This document shows positions 1 to 7,692 of a stretch of DNA of 64,000 nt, one piece after another. The position numbers and the translations under genes are program-made. Origin of the DNA: Methylotenera_A sp046594915. GTDB lineage: Bacteria > Pseudomonadota > Gammaproteobacteria > Burkholderiales > Methylophilaceae. The notes beneath the pieces were generated by a model. The model was not told where the DNA came from and made no database searches. It saw only the letters and a list, made by a program, of their open reading frames with translations. Position 1 is the first letter of the stretch. Every line of letters begins with the position of its first letter. Location: the NCBI GenBank assembly GCA_046594915.1, contig JBKJRC010000005.1, forward strand, positions 414,796-478,795, written 5' to 3'.

Positions 1-1
1 A

Positions 2-82
2 GATGAAGTCAGTCGCAAAATTTTGCGCCTACAATCGTCTGCTAATACGCAAAATAGCAGCTTAAGCATCAAAGTGGATTAA
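2..82 (+). CDS. C-terminal fragment of an unidentified protein
   Basis: The reading frame is open from the window edge to a TAA at 80-82 and encodes 26 residues ending in SSLSIKVD. It is followed by about 200 bp of AT-rich non-coding sequence, which suits the real 3' end of a gene starting outside the window. The fragment is too short to assign to a family. It could also be a chance open frame. Confidence 0.4.
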   Translation, partial: DEVSRKILRLQSSANTQNSSLSIKVD

Positions 83-188
83 GCTTTTAGCAATTTATGT
101 GAACTAGACTATAAAATTGTTGCAAACCATCAGTTTTTGCTAAAAAAAGTTCCTTAAAATCAAAAATTTACTGGAATTTTCTATAATT

Positions 189-255
189 ACTGGTAAAATT
201 CGACCCGTTCGGTTGGGCTAAAGGTGGTCCACCGTAATTGGTTAAAAACTTTTAG
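189..255 (+). promoter_or_regulatory. Conserved upstream region of the first small lipoprotein gene
   Basis: ACTGGTAAAATT at 189-200 and AAAACTTTTAG at 245-255 recur almost unchanged before the second lipoprotein gene (649-660 and 688-698). A TATAAT hexamer at 182-187 could be a -10 box, but I see no convincing -35. Conservation between two paralogous leaders suggests a shared promoter or control site. The function is inferred. Confidence 0.4.
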
Positions 256-284
256 TCTACTCTCTCGTTTAAGGAATATAAAAA

Positions 285-557
285 ATGTTACGTTCTGCTC
301 TATTAGCTACATTATTAGCACTTGCATTAACTGCTTGTCAAAAACCTGCTGAAGAAGCTGCTGAAGCTGCTGCAACAGCAACTGAAGCGGCTGGCGAAGC
401 GGCTGCTGCTGCTGGCGAAGCTGCAATGGCAACTGAAGCAAACCCTGCAGCTGCTGCTGCAACTGACGCTGCTGATGCTGCAACAGATGCTGCGGCTGCC
501 GCAACTGATGCTGCTGCCGCTGCAACTGATGCTGCCGCTACTGAAGCTGCAAAATAA
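285..557 (+). CDS. Small alanine-rich lipoprotein with heptad repeats
   Basis: A 90-residue protein. Its N-terminus is a lipoprotein signal peptide with lipobox LTAC, so Cys18 should be lipidated and the protein anchored to an envelope membrane. The mature part is almost entirely Ala with Thr, Glu and Asp. From about residue 58 it follows a seven-residue period (AATDAAA, about four copies), the pattern of an Ala-core coiled coil. The start is supported by AAGGAAT upstream of the ATG. A paralogue with the same N-terminus lies at 752-961, and both genes end at hairpin terminators with the same stem. It is about the size of Lpp or entericidin-like lipoproteins, but sequence similarity to those is not evident. 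Function unknown. Confidence 0.8.
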   Translation: MLRSALLATLLALALTACQKPAEEAAEAAATATEAAGEAAAAAGEAAMATEANPAAAAATDAADAATDAAAAATDAAAAATDAAATEAAK

Positions 558-596
558 TCAATTAAATCAATTTAAATTGATTTAGCTATTGCATGT

Positions 597-626
597 AAAA
601 AGCCGACTTTATGTCGGCTTTTTTTA
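597..626 (+). terminator. Rho-independent terminator
   Basis: The stem AGCCGAC (601-607) pairs with GTCGGCT (613-619) across a 5-nt loop. An A-run precedes it and a T-run follows. It ends the first lipoprotein transcript. The same 7-bp stem is reused at 994-1012. Confidence 0.9.
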
Positions 627-648
627 TTTTTGGCTTTTTTAAAAAATA

Positions 649-698
649 ACTGGTAGAATTTTCATTACTCGGTATAGCTAATGAGGTAAAACTTTTAG
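649..698 (+). promoter_or_regulatory. Conserved upstream region of the second lipoprotein gene
   Basis: ACTGGTAGAATT (649-660) and AAAACTTTTAG (688-698) match the motifs before the first lipoprotein gene. The spacing between the two motifs is shorter here, 39 nt instead of 56 nt. This suggests that promoter and gene were duplicated as one unit. Confidence 0.4.
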
Positions 699-751
699 GC
701 GGTTATCGAAAAAGTTGTTTAACTAGTTAAACTTTCCTAAGGAAGATAAAG

Positions 752-961
752 ATGATACGTTCTGCCCTATTAGTTGCATTATTAGCGCTTGCGGTAACTG
801 CTTGTGGTAAAAAACCTGCTGAAGAAGTGCCTGCTGCTCAAGTTGCTCCAATGGAAGCACCGATGGAAGCTGCGCCTATGCCTGAAACACCAGCTGCTGA
901 AACACCAATGGAAGCTGCTCCTGCTGAAATGCCAGCTGAACCTGCACCTGCTACTCCATAA
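752..961 (+). CDS. Small Pro/Met/Glu/Ala-rich lipoprotein
   Basis: A 69-residue paralogue of the lipoprotein at 285-557. The signal peptide is nearly identical (RSALL-ALLALA-TAC) and the lipid-modified Cys is residue 18. The mature region differs: a Pro, Ala, Glu and Met mixture with repeated PMEA and AETP words, five Met residues and no aromatic residues. It is probably an extended, disordered envelope-anchored chain. The RBS AAGGAAG sits upstream of the ATG. Gene duplication followed by low-complexity divergence is the simplest reading. Methionine-rich chains can bind Cu(I), but nothing else here supports that role. Confidence 0.75.
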   Translation: MIRSALLVALLALAVTACGKKPAEEVPAAQVAPMEAPMEAAPMPETPAAETPMEAAPAEMPAEPAPATP

Positions 962-989
962 TTCAATCAGCAATTTTTTTACTGAATAA

Positions 990-1019
990 AAAAAGCCGAC
1001 TTGGTGTCGGCTTTTTTTA
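990..1019 (+). terminator. Rho-independent terminator
   Basis: The stem AGCCGAC (994-1000) pairs with GTCGGCT (1006-1012) over a 5-nt loop, with an upstream A-run and a downstream T-run. The stem sequence equals that of the preceding terminator at 601-619. Confidence 0.9.
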
Positions 1020-1117
1020 TTGGTGACTTATATTGGTTAACTATTTAATTTACCTAATGCATTTACCTGGTTTTTAAAAATTATTTTAAGGCCATTTTAT
1101 TAGTTTAAAAATTAGCG

Positions 1118-1891
1118 TTAACTTAAACTGCGCCAGCCAAATCCAGCGTTTTGCTGGGCAATTCCTATCCAATTCGGTTCACAGTTCAATGCGGTACTCA
1201 GTGATATTTTAGCTAAATCCTGCGTGTTATTTTTCGCACTCAAATGTGCCGCGATAATGTGTTTTAATTGCGAATTATCTAACTTGGCCAACAGTTGCGC
1301 TGCGCTGCTGTTATCCAAATGCCCAAGCCGACTGCCCACACGTTTTTTGAGTGCCCATGCATAAGGGCCATTTTCCAGCATGGTTAAATCGTGATTGCAC
1401 TCCAAAACCAGTGCATCGCATTTATTTAATATCTGTTCTATATACGGTGTAGATGAACCTGCATCGGTGAGCACGCCTAACTTTCGCTGACCATCGTAAA
1501 AACTAAATTGTGTGGGCTCACGTGCATCATGCGGCACGGGATACGGCGTGACTTGCAAATTTTCTATTTCAAAACTGACGTGACTGTCAATAATACTCAA
1601 CTGGATTTTGCTGTGCTCTGGCAAATAACGCTCGCACATTTTAAGCGTACCATGCGACAACCAAACGGGTATATTGTACTTTGCCGCCAATTTAAATGCG
1701 CCTTTGGCATGATCATCATGTTCGTGCGTAATTAAAATGCCGGTTATTTGCTCGGCTATGATATCGAGCTTCTGCAAGCGCGTGACCACTTCACGTGAGC
1801 TAAAACCGCAATCTAACAATAATTTGGTCGATGCTTGCTCAATAACCATGCAGTTGCCAGCGCTACCGCTGCCGATGGATGCAAATCTCAT
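1118..1891 (-). CDS. MBL-fold metallo-hydrolase (YycJ/WalJ-like)
   Basis: A 257-residue protein of the metallo-beta-lactamase fold. The metal-binding HxHxDH signature is THEHDDH, with His56, His58, Asp60 and His61. Further ligands are supplied by VPHDA near residue 119 and DAG near 143. The N-terminus SIGSGSAGNC is typical of the YycJ/WalJ branch, cytosolic hydrolases thought to act on phosphodiester or nucleic-acid substrates. The true substrate is not known. It is last in a minus-strand run dapA-bamC-MBL and starts about 50 nt after bamC stops, so it is probably co-transcribed. Confidence 0.9.
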   Translation of the reverse strand: MRFASIGSGSAGNCMVIEQASTKLLLDCGFSSREVVTRLQKLDIIAEQITGILITHEHDDHAKGAFKLAAKYNIPVWLSHGTLKMCERYLPEHSKIQLSIIDSHVSFEIENLQVTPYPVPHDAREPTQFSFYDGQRKLGVLTDAGSSTPYIEQILNKCDALVLECNHDLTMLENGPYAWALKKRVGSRLGHLDNSSAAQLLAKLDNSQLKHIIAAHLSAKNNTQDLAKISLSTALNCEPNWIGIAQQNAGFGWRSLS

Positions 1892-1943
1892 TTATTGGGC
1901 ATCAATTAGGGTTAAGTCCAATCAGGCGCGGGCCATAAAAACA

Positions 1944-3203
1944 TTATTTCAACTGATCGTACAATAAAGAAATAATGCGATTCGCGGTGGTGCTGCGATT
2001 ACGCTTGTTTTCACTATCCACTACATTCACCTGCGTGCCGCCACTTTCGGTTTCTATGACCTTAATACGATATTGTTTTGAAGGATCGGTTTTGGCGTCA
2101 TCACCTTTCCAAAATTGCAATTTATCAATAATGGTTTTTTCGTCTTTGGGTTTTGATTTGTTTTCTACTTCGTCATCTCTCCAAAAAGCCAGCGTATCCA
2201 GCAAGCCTTTTTTCTTTTTAGGGCCAGCGTCAATATCAACATCGGAATAACGCACAAAAAACGTACCGTTGGATCGATCTTTGTCTTCAACCACAAAACC
2301 GATTCTATCTAATGCCAAGCCTACACGGCGCCAACCGCGATCAAATGGATCATTTAACTTCAAGGTAACACTGCTATCTGCATCTTTTACCACATCGGCA
2401 CGTTTTTCTGCTACCGGGTTTGCGATAATTTCCTGTGCACGCTTCTCTTCTACGCCCAGTTTTACCATTAAACGACGCAGCAATTCTGCGTCAATATCGC
2501 CATCATTTTCCTCTGCAGTTTTTTTAGCGGGATCAGCGCGATAACCGGTTTCAATTTCACCCAATTGGGTTTGAATCCTGGTTTTACCATCATCTGGCGC
2601 ACTACTAACGGTACGATGCGTCATGTAAATCTCGGTTGAGCCTTCTTGTTCGCCACGCTCTAAACGCGTGCGAAATTTACGCCTATCGGCCAAGCCCGAT
2701 AATCCATCCAACCATTTATCAAACTTTTCGCCGATATTTCTTTTTTGATCTTTGGCTTTAATGGCATCTGCTTCAATCCACTCGGTTTCCATCACGCCGG
2801 TTTCGGCATTTTCCACACGTACAGCAAACCCCTGGTCAATCCAAAAATCGCGCACCACAGGCCATATTTTTTCTGCGGGGGCATCGACTACCAGCCAGCG
2901 CTGCGCACCAGCTTTTTCCAGCCGCACACCTTTGGTATTGGGCAGTACCGCTTCAACGCCAACTTCTTGGCCTTCTTGCGTCTGATTGTACGCGCTGTAA
3001 CTTGTAGTGCCGCCAGGTACGTTGTACGCATCGCTGGTTTTCACGCCAGTTAAATCGGGTGGCACTTCTAAAGGTTTGGCGCGGCCAGCACCTTTATAAT
3101 CCGATTTAGTATCAATAAACGGAATTGAATCGCAGGCTGCGACTAAGGTTGTTAATACAATTAAAGCTGTTAATTTCGGAACAAATTTCATTTCAAATTT
3201 CAT
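1944..3203 (-). CDS. bamC: Outer membrane assembly lipoprotein BamC
   Basis: BamC (NlpB/DapX) is a lipoprotein accessory subunit of the Bam complex, which inserts beta-barrel proteins in the outer membrane. A signal peptide ends in lipobox LVAAC. This is followed by a disordered stretch rich in Pro, Gly and Lys, and two helix-grip domains at about residues 95-200 and 280-415. At 419 residues it is longer than E. coli BamC (344), mainly through Lys/Asp-rich insertions near the end. I chose the ATG at 3203 because GGTGG lies at good spacing before it; an in-frame ATG at 3218 is possible. It follows dapA by 54 nt, the same dapA-bamC pairing as in E. coli. Confidence 0.93.
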   Translation of the reverse strand: MKFEMKFVPKLTALIVLTTLVAACDSIPFIDTKSDYKGAGRAKPLEVPPDLTGVKTSDAYNVPGGTTSYSAYNQTQEGQEVGVEAVLPNTKGVRLEKAGAQRWLVVDAPAEKIWPVVRDFWIDQGFAVRVENAETGVMETEWIEADAIKAKDQKRNIGEKFDKWLDGLSGLADRRKFRTRLERGEQEGSTEIYMTHRTVSSAPDDGKTRIQTQLGEIETGYRADPAKKTAEENDGDIDAELLRRLMVKLGVEEKRAQEIIANPVAEKRADVVKDADSSVTLKLNDPFDRGWRRVGLALDRIGFVVEDKDRSNGTFFVRYSDVDIDAGPKKKKGLLDTLAFWRDDEVENKSKPKDEKTIIDKLQFWKGDDAKTDPSKQYRIKVIETESGGTQVNVVDSENKRNRSTTANRIISLLYDQLK

Positions 3204-3257
3204 TTTAATTACCACCATTTATACATTGCCAAATACAATTAATTTAGCGTAATCGAT

Positions 3258-4136
3258 TTAACTAAAAATTTCCGCACGTTTCATTGCGTGCCTAAGCACT
3301 TCATGATACTGCGAAGACAGATTAATCATCGGTAATCGAATACCTGTTTTTATTAAACCCATTTGCTGCAACACCCATTTAGCAGGAATTGGGTTTGCCT
3401 CGACGAATAATTTTTGGTGCAGCGCGAATAATTTTGCGTTGATTTCGCATGCTTTTTTAACATCGCCTGCCATCGCAGCGACACACATTTGCTGCATCAA
3501 AGCGGGTGCGACGTTTGCTGTCACCGATATCACACCATGCGCGCCTAGTAACATTAATGCCATGCCTGTCGCATCATCGCCACTGTAAACCGCGAAATTG
3601 TCAGGCACACGCAATAGCAAATCCGTTCCGCGCTCAATGCCGCCAGTGGCATCCTTAATACCCACAATATTTTCAATCGCTGACAAGCGTATAACGGTGT
3701 CGTTACTGATATCGCAAGCGGTACGGCCTGGCACATTATACAAAATCTGCGCAATATCAACTGCGGCAGCCACCGCGGCATAATGTTGATATAAACCTTC
3801 TTGCGTTGGTTTATTGTAATAAGGCGCCACCAAAAGACACGCATCCGCACCTAAATCCTTGGCATTTTGCGTCAGTTCTATCGCTTCACGCGTTGAATTT
3901 GCGCCCGTACCTGCAATAACCGCAACACGGCCTGCAACATGTTCAACTGTGGTTTTAATCAACAAGCGATGCTCGTTTAAATCCACCGTAGGCGATTCGC
4001 CAGTGGTGCCCACAATTACAATACCGTCTGTTCCCGCGTCTACGTGCCAGTCAATCAGCTTGCGCAATGCGTCCAAATCTAAACTGCCATCGTCAAACAT
4101 GGGCGTAACGATTGCAACCAAACTCCCTTGCAACAT
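3258..4136 (-). CDS. dapA: 4-hydroxy-tetrahydrodipicolinate synthase
   Basis: DapA condenses pyruvate with aspartate semialdehyde, the first committed step towards lysine and meso-diaminopimelate for peptidoglycan. The 292-residue TIM barrel keeps every catalytic residue at the E. coli numbering: Thr44-Thr45 in GTTGES, Tyr133 and Arg138 in LYNVPGR, and the Schiff-base Lys161 in GIKDATG. It is the first gene of the minus-strand run dapA-bamC-MBL hydrolase. Its promoter must lie in the 307-bp divergent region shared with rnfA. Confidence 0.98.
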   Translation of the reverse strand: MLQGSLVAIVTPMFDDGSLDLDALRKLIDWHVDAGTDGIVIVGTTGESPTVDLNEHRLLIKTTVEHVAGRVAVIAGTGANSTREAIELTQNAKDLGADACLLVAPYYNKPTQEGLYQHYAAVAAAVDIAQILYNVPGRTACDISNDTVIRLSAIENIVGIKDATGGIERGTDLLLRVPDNFAVYSGDDATGMALMLLGAHGVISVTANVAPALMQQMCVAAMAGDVKKACEINAKLFALHQKLFVEANPIPAKWVLQQMGLIKTGIRLPMINLSSQYHEVLRHAMKRAEIFS

Positions 4137-4443
4137 AGATAACCTTGCTAAATTTAAATTGTGACTATTTTAACCGAAACTCACCCCTTAATGCGAATAG
4201 CTGTCTGATTGAAACGCGTTAAGCGCTTTATATAAGCAATTGAAATATCAATATATTAAAATATTCTTTTTAAGTATAAACAGAATGTTTTATATTGCGC
4301 TAGCGTCAATAAAATACGCAACGTTTCAACCCTTATTTGGTTGAATTTCGCTGCATTTTATTCAGCACTTTAGCTGTCTATATACATGCTAGACGATTGT
4401 ATTACGCGGTATAATTGCGTATAAATTTAGGGTTAAGTAGTCT
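4137..4443. other. Divergent intergenic region between dapA and rnfA
   Basis: 307 bp with no credible gene. A TATAAT at 4410-4415 is a good -10 candidate for the rnf operon, about 29 bp before the rnfA ATG, but its -35 is weak. An imperfect inverted repeat spans 4308-4362: outer arms AATAAAAT and ATTTTATT, inner arms TTCAACC (4325-4331) and GGTTGAA (4339-4345). Confidence 0.5.
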
Positions 4444-5028
4444 ATGTCAGAAAGCTATATTCTTATATTGATCAGCACGGTTTTAGTCAATAACATCGTA
4501 TTGGTTAAAATTCTTGGCTTATGTCCATTTATGGGGGTTTCTAAAAAATTAGAAGCTTCAATTGGCATGGCTGCGGCAACTGCTTTTGTTTTAACCATTG
4601 GCTCAATGACTAGCTGGACTATTAACCAGTATTTACTAGAACCCAACAGCCTGCAGTATTTACGCACACTGTCGTTTATCGTTGTCATCGCAGGGGTGGT
4701 GCAATTCACCGAAATGGTGATGGAAAAAAGCTTTCCACTTTTATACCAAATGCTGGGCATTTTCTTACCATTGATTACCACCAACTGCGCGGTTTTAGGC
4801 ATTCCATTATTAAATGCGCAGGCCAGCAAAGGTTTTATTGAATCTGGTTTATATGGATTCGGCGGTGCGCTTGGTTTTTCAATGGTGCTCATTTTATTCG
4901 CATCGATGCGCGAGCGGATGGAAGCCGCCGATGTGCCCGTAGTATTTAAGGGCTCTGCCATTGCCATGGTTACCGCCGCGCTGATGAGCTTAGCGTTTAT
5001 GGGCTTTGCGGGCCTTGATAAATATTAA
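4444..5028 (+). CDS. rnfA: Rnf electron-transport complex subunit A
   Basis: RnfA is an integral membrane subunit of the Rnf complex, which couples electron transfer between NADH and ferredoxin to ion movement across the cytoplasmic membrane. In enterobacteria the same complex (Rsx) keeps SoxR reduced. At 194 residues it is the usual size. It shows six hydrophobic segments and the family motifs NNIVLVKILGLCPFMG near the N-terminus and TTNCAVLG near residue 115, where conserved Cys residues face an intramembrane iron-sulfur centre. It heads the rnfABCDGE operon. No strong ribosome-binding site precedes the ATG. Confidence 0.97.
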   Translation: MSESYILILISTVLVNNIVLVKILGLCPFMGVSKKLEASIGMAAATAFVLTIGSMTSWTINQYLLEPNSLQYLRTLSFIVVIAGVVQFTEMVMEKSFPLLYQMLGIFLPLITTNCAVLGIPLLNAQASKGFIESGLYGFGGALGFSMVLILFASMRERMEAADVPVVFKGSAIAMVTAALMSLAFMGFAGLDKY

Positions 5029-5070
5029 TAAGTTAAATATTAAAATGTATTTTCCCAGGCTTTGCAATAA

Positions 5071-5628
5071 GTGTTAACTGCTTTATACATCATGATTGGC
5101 TTGGCACTCGCTTTGGGAGCGTTGCTGGGCTTTGCTGCACTTAAATTTAAGGTCGAGGGCGATCCTTTAATCGCGCGAATTGATGCGATTTTGCCGCAAA
5201 CACAATGTGGTCAATGCGGTTTCCCTGGTTGCAAACCTTATGCTACGGCCATTGCTGAAGGGCGTGCCGACATTAACCAATGTCCGCCTGGTGGTGATGC
5301 TGGCGTGCATGCACTGGCCGATTTAATGGGCATGGAATATAAGCCACTGAATGCCGCAAATGGGGTAGAAAAGCCCAAAGCAGTTGCGTTTATCGATGAA
5401 GCAATTTGCATCGGCTGCACGTTATGCATCCAAGCTTGCCCTGTCGATGCGATTTTAGGCGCTGCAAAACATATGCACACTATTATCGCCAGCGAATGTA
5501 CTGGCTGCGAGCTATGCCTGGCGCCATGTCCAGTCGATTGCATCAGCATGGAACCGATTGGCGAAACGCCTGATAATTGGAAATGGAAATATCCGATTAT
5601 CCCGATTAAGCCTGTGCAATTGGCTTAA
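5071..5628 (+). CDS. rnfB: Rnf electron-transport complex subunit B (ferredoxin-like)
   Basis: RnfB carries iron-sulfur clusters in the Rnf complex and takes or gives electrons to ferredoxin. The 185-residue protein starts at a GTG. It has one N-terminal membrane helix (residues 3-24), then a Fes-type four-Cys cluster site (Cys46, Cys49, Cys54, Cys71), then two 4Fe-4S ferredoxin motifs: Cys113/116/119/123 and Cys143/146/149/153, each followed by Pro. It lies 42 nt after rnfA. The alternative start at ATG 5092 would shorten the membrane helix and is less likely. Confidence 0.97.
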   Translation: MLTALYIMIGLALALGALLGFAALKFKVEGDPLIARIDAILPQTQCGQCGFPGCKPYATAIAEGRADINQCPPGGDAGVHALADLMGMEYKPLNAANGVEKPKAVAFIDEAICIGCTLCIQACPVDAILGAAKHMHTIIASECTGCELCLAPCPVDCISMEPIGETPDNWKWKYPIIPIKPVQLA

Positions 5629-5689
5629 AAATAGCATTTCAACAAAACAATACCTAAATTAAAGACCGAGTATTTAAAAACAAAAAGTG

Positions 5690-7690
5690 ATGAACGCAAT
5701 TGTTAAATTAACTAGTTTATTTAAATCCGCCAAGGAAATTTTTCCTTTTCACGGTGGTGTACACCCGCCTGAAAATAAAGCGCAATCCACACAATTGCCT
5801 ATTGGCCAATTAGCGTTGCCAGAAAAAATCGTTCTGCCATTACGTCAGCACGTCGGCAATATTCCTAAAGTAAAAGTGCAGGTGGGTGGACATGTGCTTA
5901 AAGGGCAATTAATTGCAGAGGCAGAAGGTGCCGTTTCGGCAGCGATTCACGCCACCACGTCTGGTGTTATTACCGCGATTGAAGATGCTATTATTCCGCA
6001 TCCATCTGGCTTACCAGACCGCTGCATCATCATTAAGCCGGATGGTTTAGACCAATGGATTGCAAAAACACCGCAGGATTGGCGTAATGTAGAGCGTAAA
6101 ACACTGGTTACCAGCCTGCGTTTATCAGGCATTGTTGGTTTAGGCGGCGCCACTTTTCCTACCCACATTAAACTGCGCGCAGATGGCAAATCTGGCGTGC
6201 ATACATTGGTGATTAATGCGGCAGAGTGCGAACCTTATATTACTTGCGACGACATGTTAATGCGTGAGCGCGCAGATGAAATAGTTAAAGGTATTGCAAT
6301 TGCCCAATATTTGCTGGGTGCCGAAAACGTAGTGATTGGCATTGAAGATAATAAGCCAGAGGCGGCACAAGCCATGCAAGCCGCCGCAAGCAAAGTCAAC
6401 CTGCAAATTGGCGCAATTAACACCGCCATACAAGTAAAAATCGTGCCCACGCTTTACCCAAGTGGCGATGCAAGACGTTTGGTGCATTTGGTGCTTGGCA
6501 CTGAAATTCCGTATGACAAACGCTCAACTGAAGTGGGTTTACAGGTGTTTAATGTGGCTACCGTGGTTGCGCTGTACCACTATTTTGAATTGGGCGAGCC
6601 ATCGATTAGCCGCATTGTTTCGATGACGGGTAATGTACAGAAACCACAAAATTTTGAAGTGTTATTTGGCACGCCGATGTTGCACTTAGTACAAGCTGCT
6701 GGCGGCGCAAAAGCCAATACCACGCATTTTATTATGGGCGGCCCGATGATGGGCTTTGATTTGCCGACAGTCGATGTGCCCATTACCAAAGCGGCTAACT
6801 GCATTATTGCCGCATCGCCCACTTTATTTGCGCCGCCACCGCCGGCAATGCCATGCATACGTTGCGCACGCTGCGCGGATGCTTGCCCAGTGAATTTGCA
6901 GCCGCAAGAATTGTATTGGTTTGCCAAGTCCGATAATTTTGAAAAGGCCAATGACTATAAGTTATTTGATTGCATCGAATGCGGCGCGTGCAGCTATGTG
7001 TGCCCCAGCGATATTCCGCTGGTGCAATATTATCGTTACGCCAAAAGCGAAATTATTGCGCAAGATAAAGCCAAAGAAGCGGCTGATTTAGCGCGTGAAC
7101 GCAATGATTTTAGACTGGCCAGAATTGAGCGCGAAAAGCAGGAACGCGCACAAAAACACGCTGAGCGCGCGCAAGCGGCTAAAGCAGAAGCCGCAAAAAA
7201 TGAAATTGAGCCAAACCAAACAGCCGAAAAACTTAGCGCAATTGAAGGTTTAACTACTGGCGCAGACGATGCTAAAAAAGCCGCGATTGCCGCTGCCATT
7301 GAGCGCGCAAAAGCACTTAAAGCGGCAACGAAAGGTGACACAGCAGCAAATGCAAAACCAGAAAATTCTGCGCCAGCAGGCGATGTTGAGGCCAAAAAAG
7401 CGTTAATCGCCGCCGCCATTGAGCGGGCGAAAGCACAAAAAGCCGCTGCGCTGGCTGCTGGTGACGCCCCTAAAAATGTTGTCGATGCGGCAGAACCAGT
7501 AAAAAAAGAAATCGCTGAAATTGAAGCGCGACGCCAGTCCGTCGGTTTGGCAGAAACTGCCGAACCAAGCAATACAGATGCTGATGCACGCAAACAAGCA
7601 TTAATCGCTGCTGCCATTGCACGCGCAAAAGCGCAGAAAGCCACAGCTGCTGCTGCGAAACAAGCATTAACCGATAGTCTGAAAGATTAA
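5690..7690 (+). CDS. rnfC: Rnf electron-transport complex subunit C
   Basis: RnfC is the peripheral subunit that binds NADH and FMN and carries two 4Fe-4S clusters. The N-terminal 370 residues are the NADH:quinone-oxidoreductase NQRA/NuoF-like region with GGATFPTHIKL and NAAECEPYIT. Cluster sites follow: CIRCARCADACPVN from about residue 389 and CIECGACSYVCPSD from about 428. The last 200 residues are an Ala/Lys/Glu-rich helical tail with three copies of a repeat around AAIERAKAQKA, near residues 528, 568 and 635. A GTG directly precedes the chosen ATG in frame. Such tails are common in proteobacterial RnfC and vary in length. Confidence 0.97.
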   Translation: MNAIVKLTSLFKSAKEIFPFHGGVHPPENKAQSTQLPIGQLALPEKIVLPLRQHVGNIPKVKVQVGGHVLKGQLIAEAEGAVSAAIHATTSGVITAIEDAIIPHPSGLPDRCIIIKPDGLDQWIAKTPQDWRNVERKTLVTSLRLSGIVGLGGATFPTHIKLRADGKSGVHTLVINAAECEPYITCDDMLMRERADEIVKGIAIAQYLLGAENVVIGIEDNKPEAAQAMQAAASKVNLQIGAINTAIQVKIVPTLYPSGDARRLVHLVLGTEIPYDKRSTEVGLQVFNVATVVALYHYFELGEPSISRIVSMTGNVQKPQNFEVLFGTPMLHLVQAAGGAKANTTHFIMGGPMMGFDLPTVDVPITKAANCIIAASPTLFAPPPPAMPCIRCARCADACPVNLQPQELYWFAKSDNFEKANDYKLFDCIECGACSYVCPSDIPLVQYYRYAKSEIIAQDKAKEAADLARERNDFRLARIEREKQERAQKHAERAQAAKAEAAKNEIEPNQTAEKLSAIEGLTTGADDAKKAAIAAAIERAKALKAATKGDTAANAKPENSAPAGDVEAKKALIAAAIERAKAQKAAALAAGDAPKNVVDAAEPVKKEIAEIEARRQSVGLAETAEPSNTDADARKQALIAAAIARAKAQKATAAAAKQALTDSLKD

Positions 7691-7692
7691 TT

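Noticed and set aside
307..525. Gln/Leu-rich minus-strand ORF opposite the first lipoprotein
   Set aside because: It is the complement of the Ala heptad repeat; its composition is explained by GCT/GCA codons read backwards, and it has no RBS.
360..556. Possible CRISPR-like or satellite array
   Set aside because: The short-period repeat is in frame and encodes the Ala heptads; there are no spacers of regular length. No CRISPR array was seen elsewhere.
7036..7644. 202-residue minus-strand ORF opposite the RnfC tail
   Set aside because: It is an Ala/Ser-rich mirror of the repetitive tail of a clear gene; no family features.
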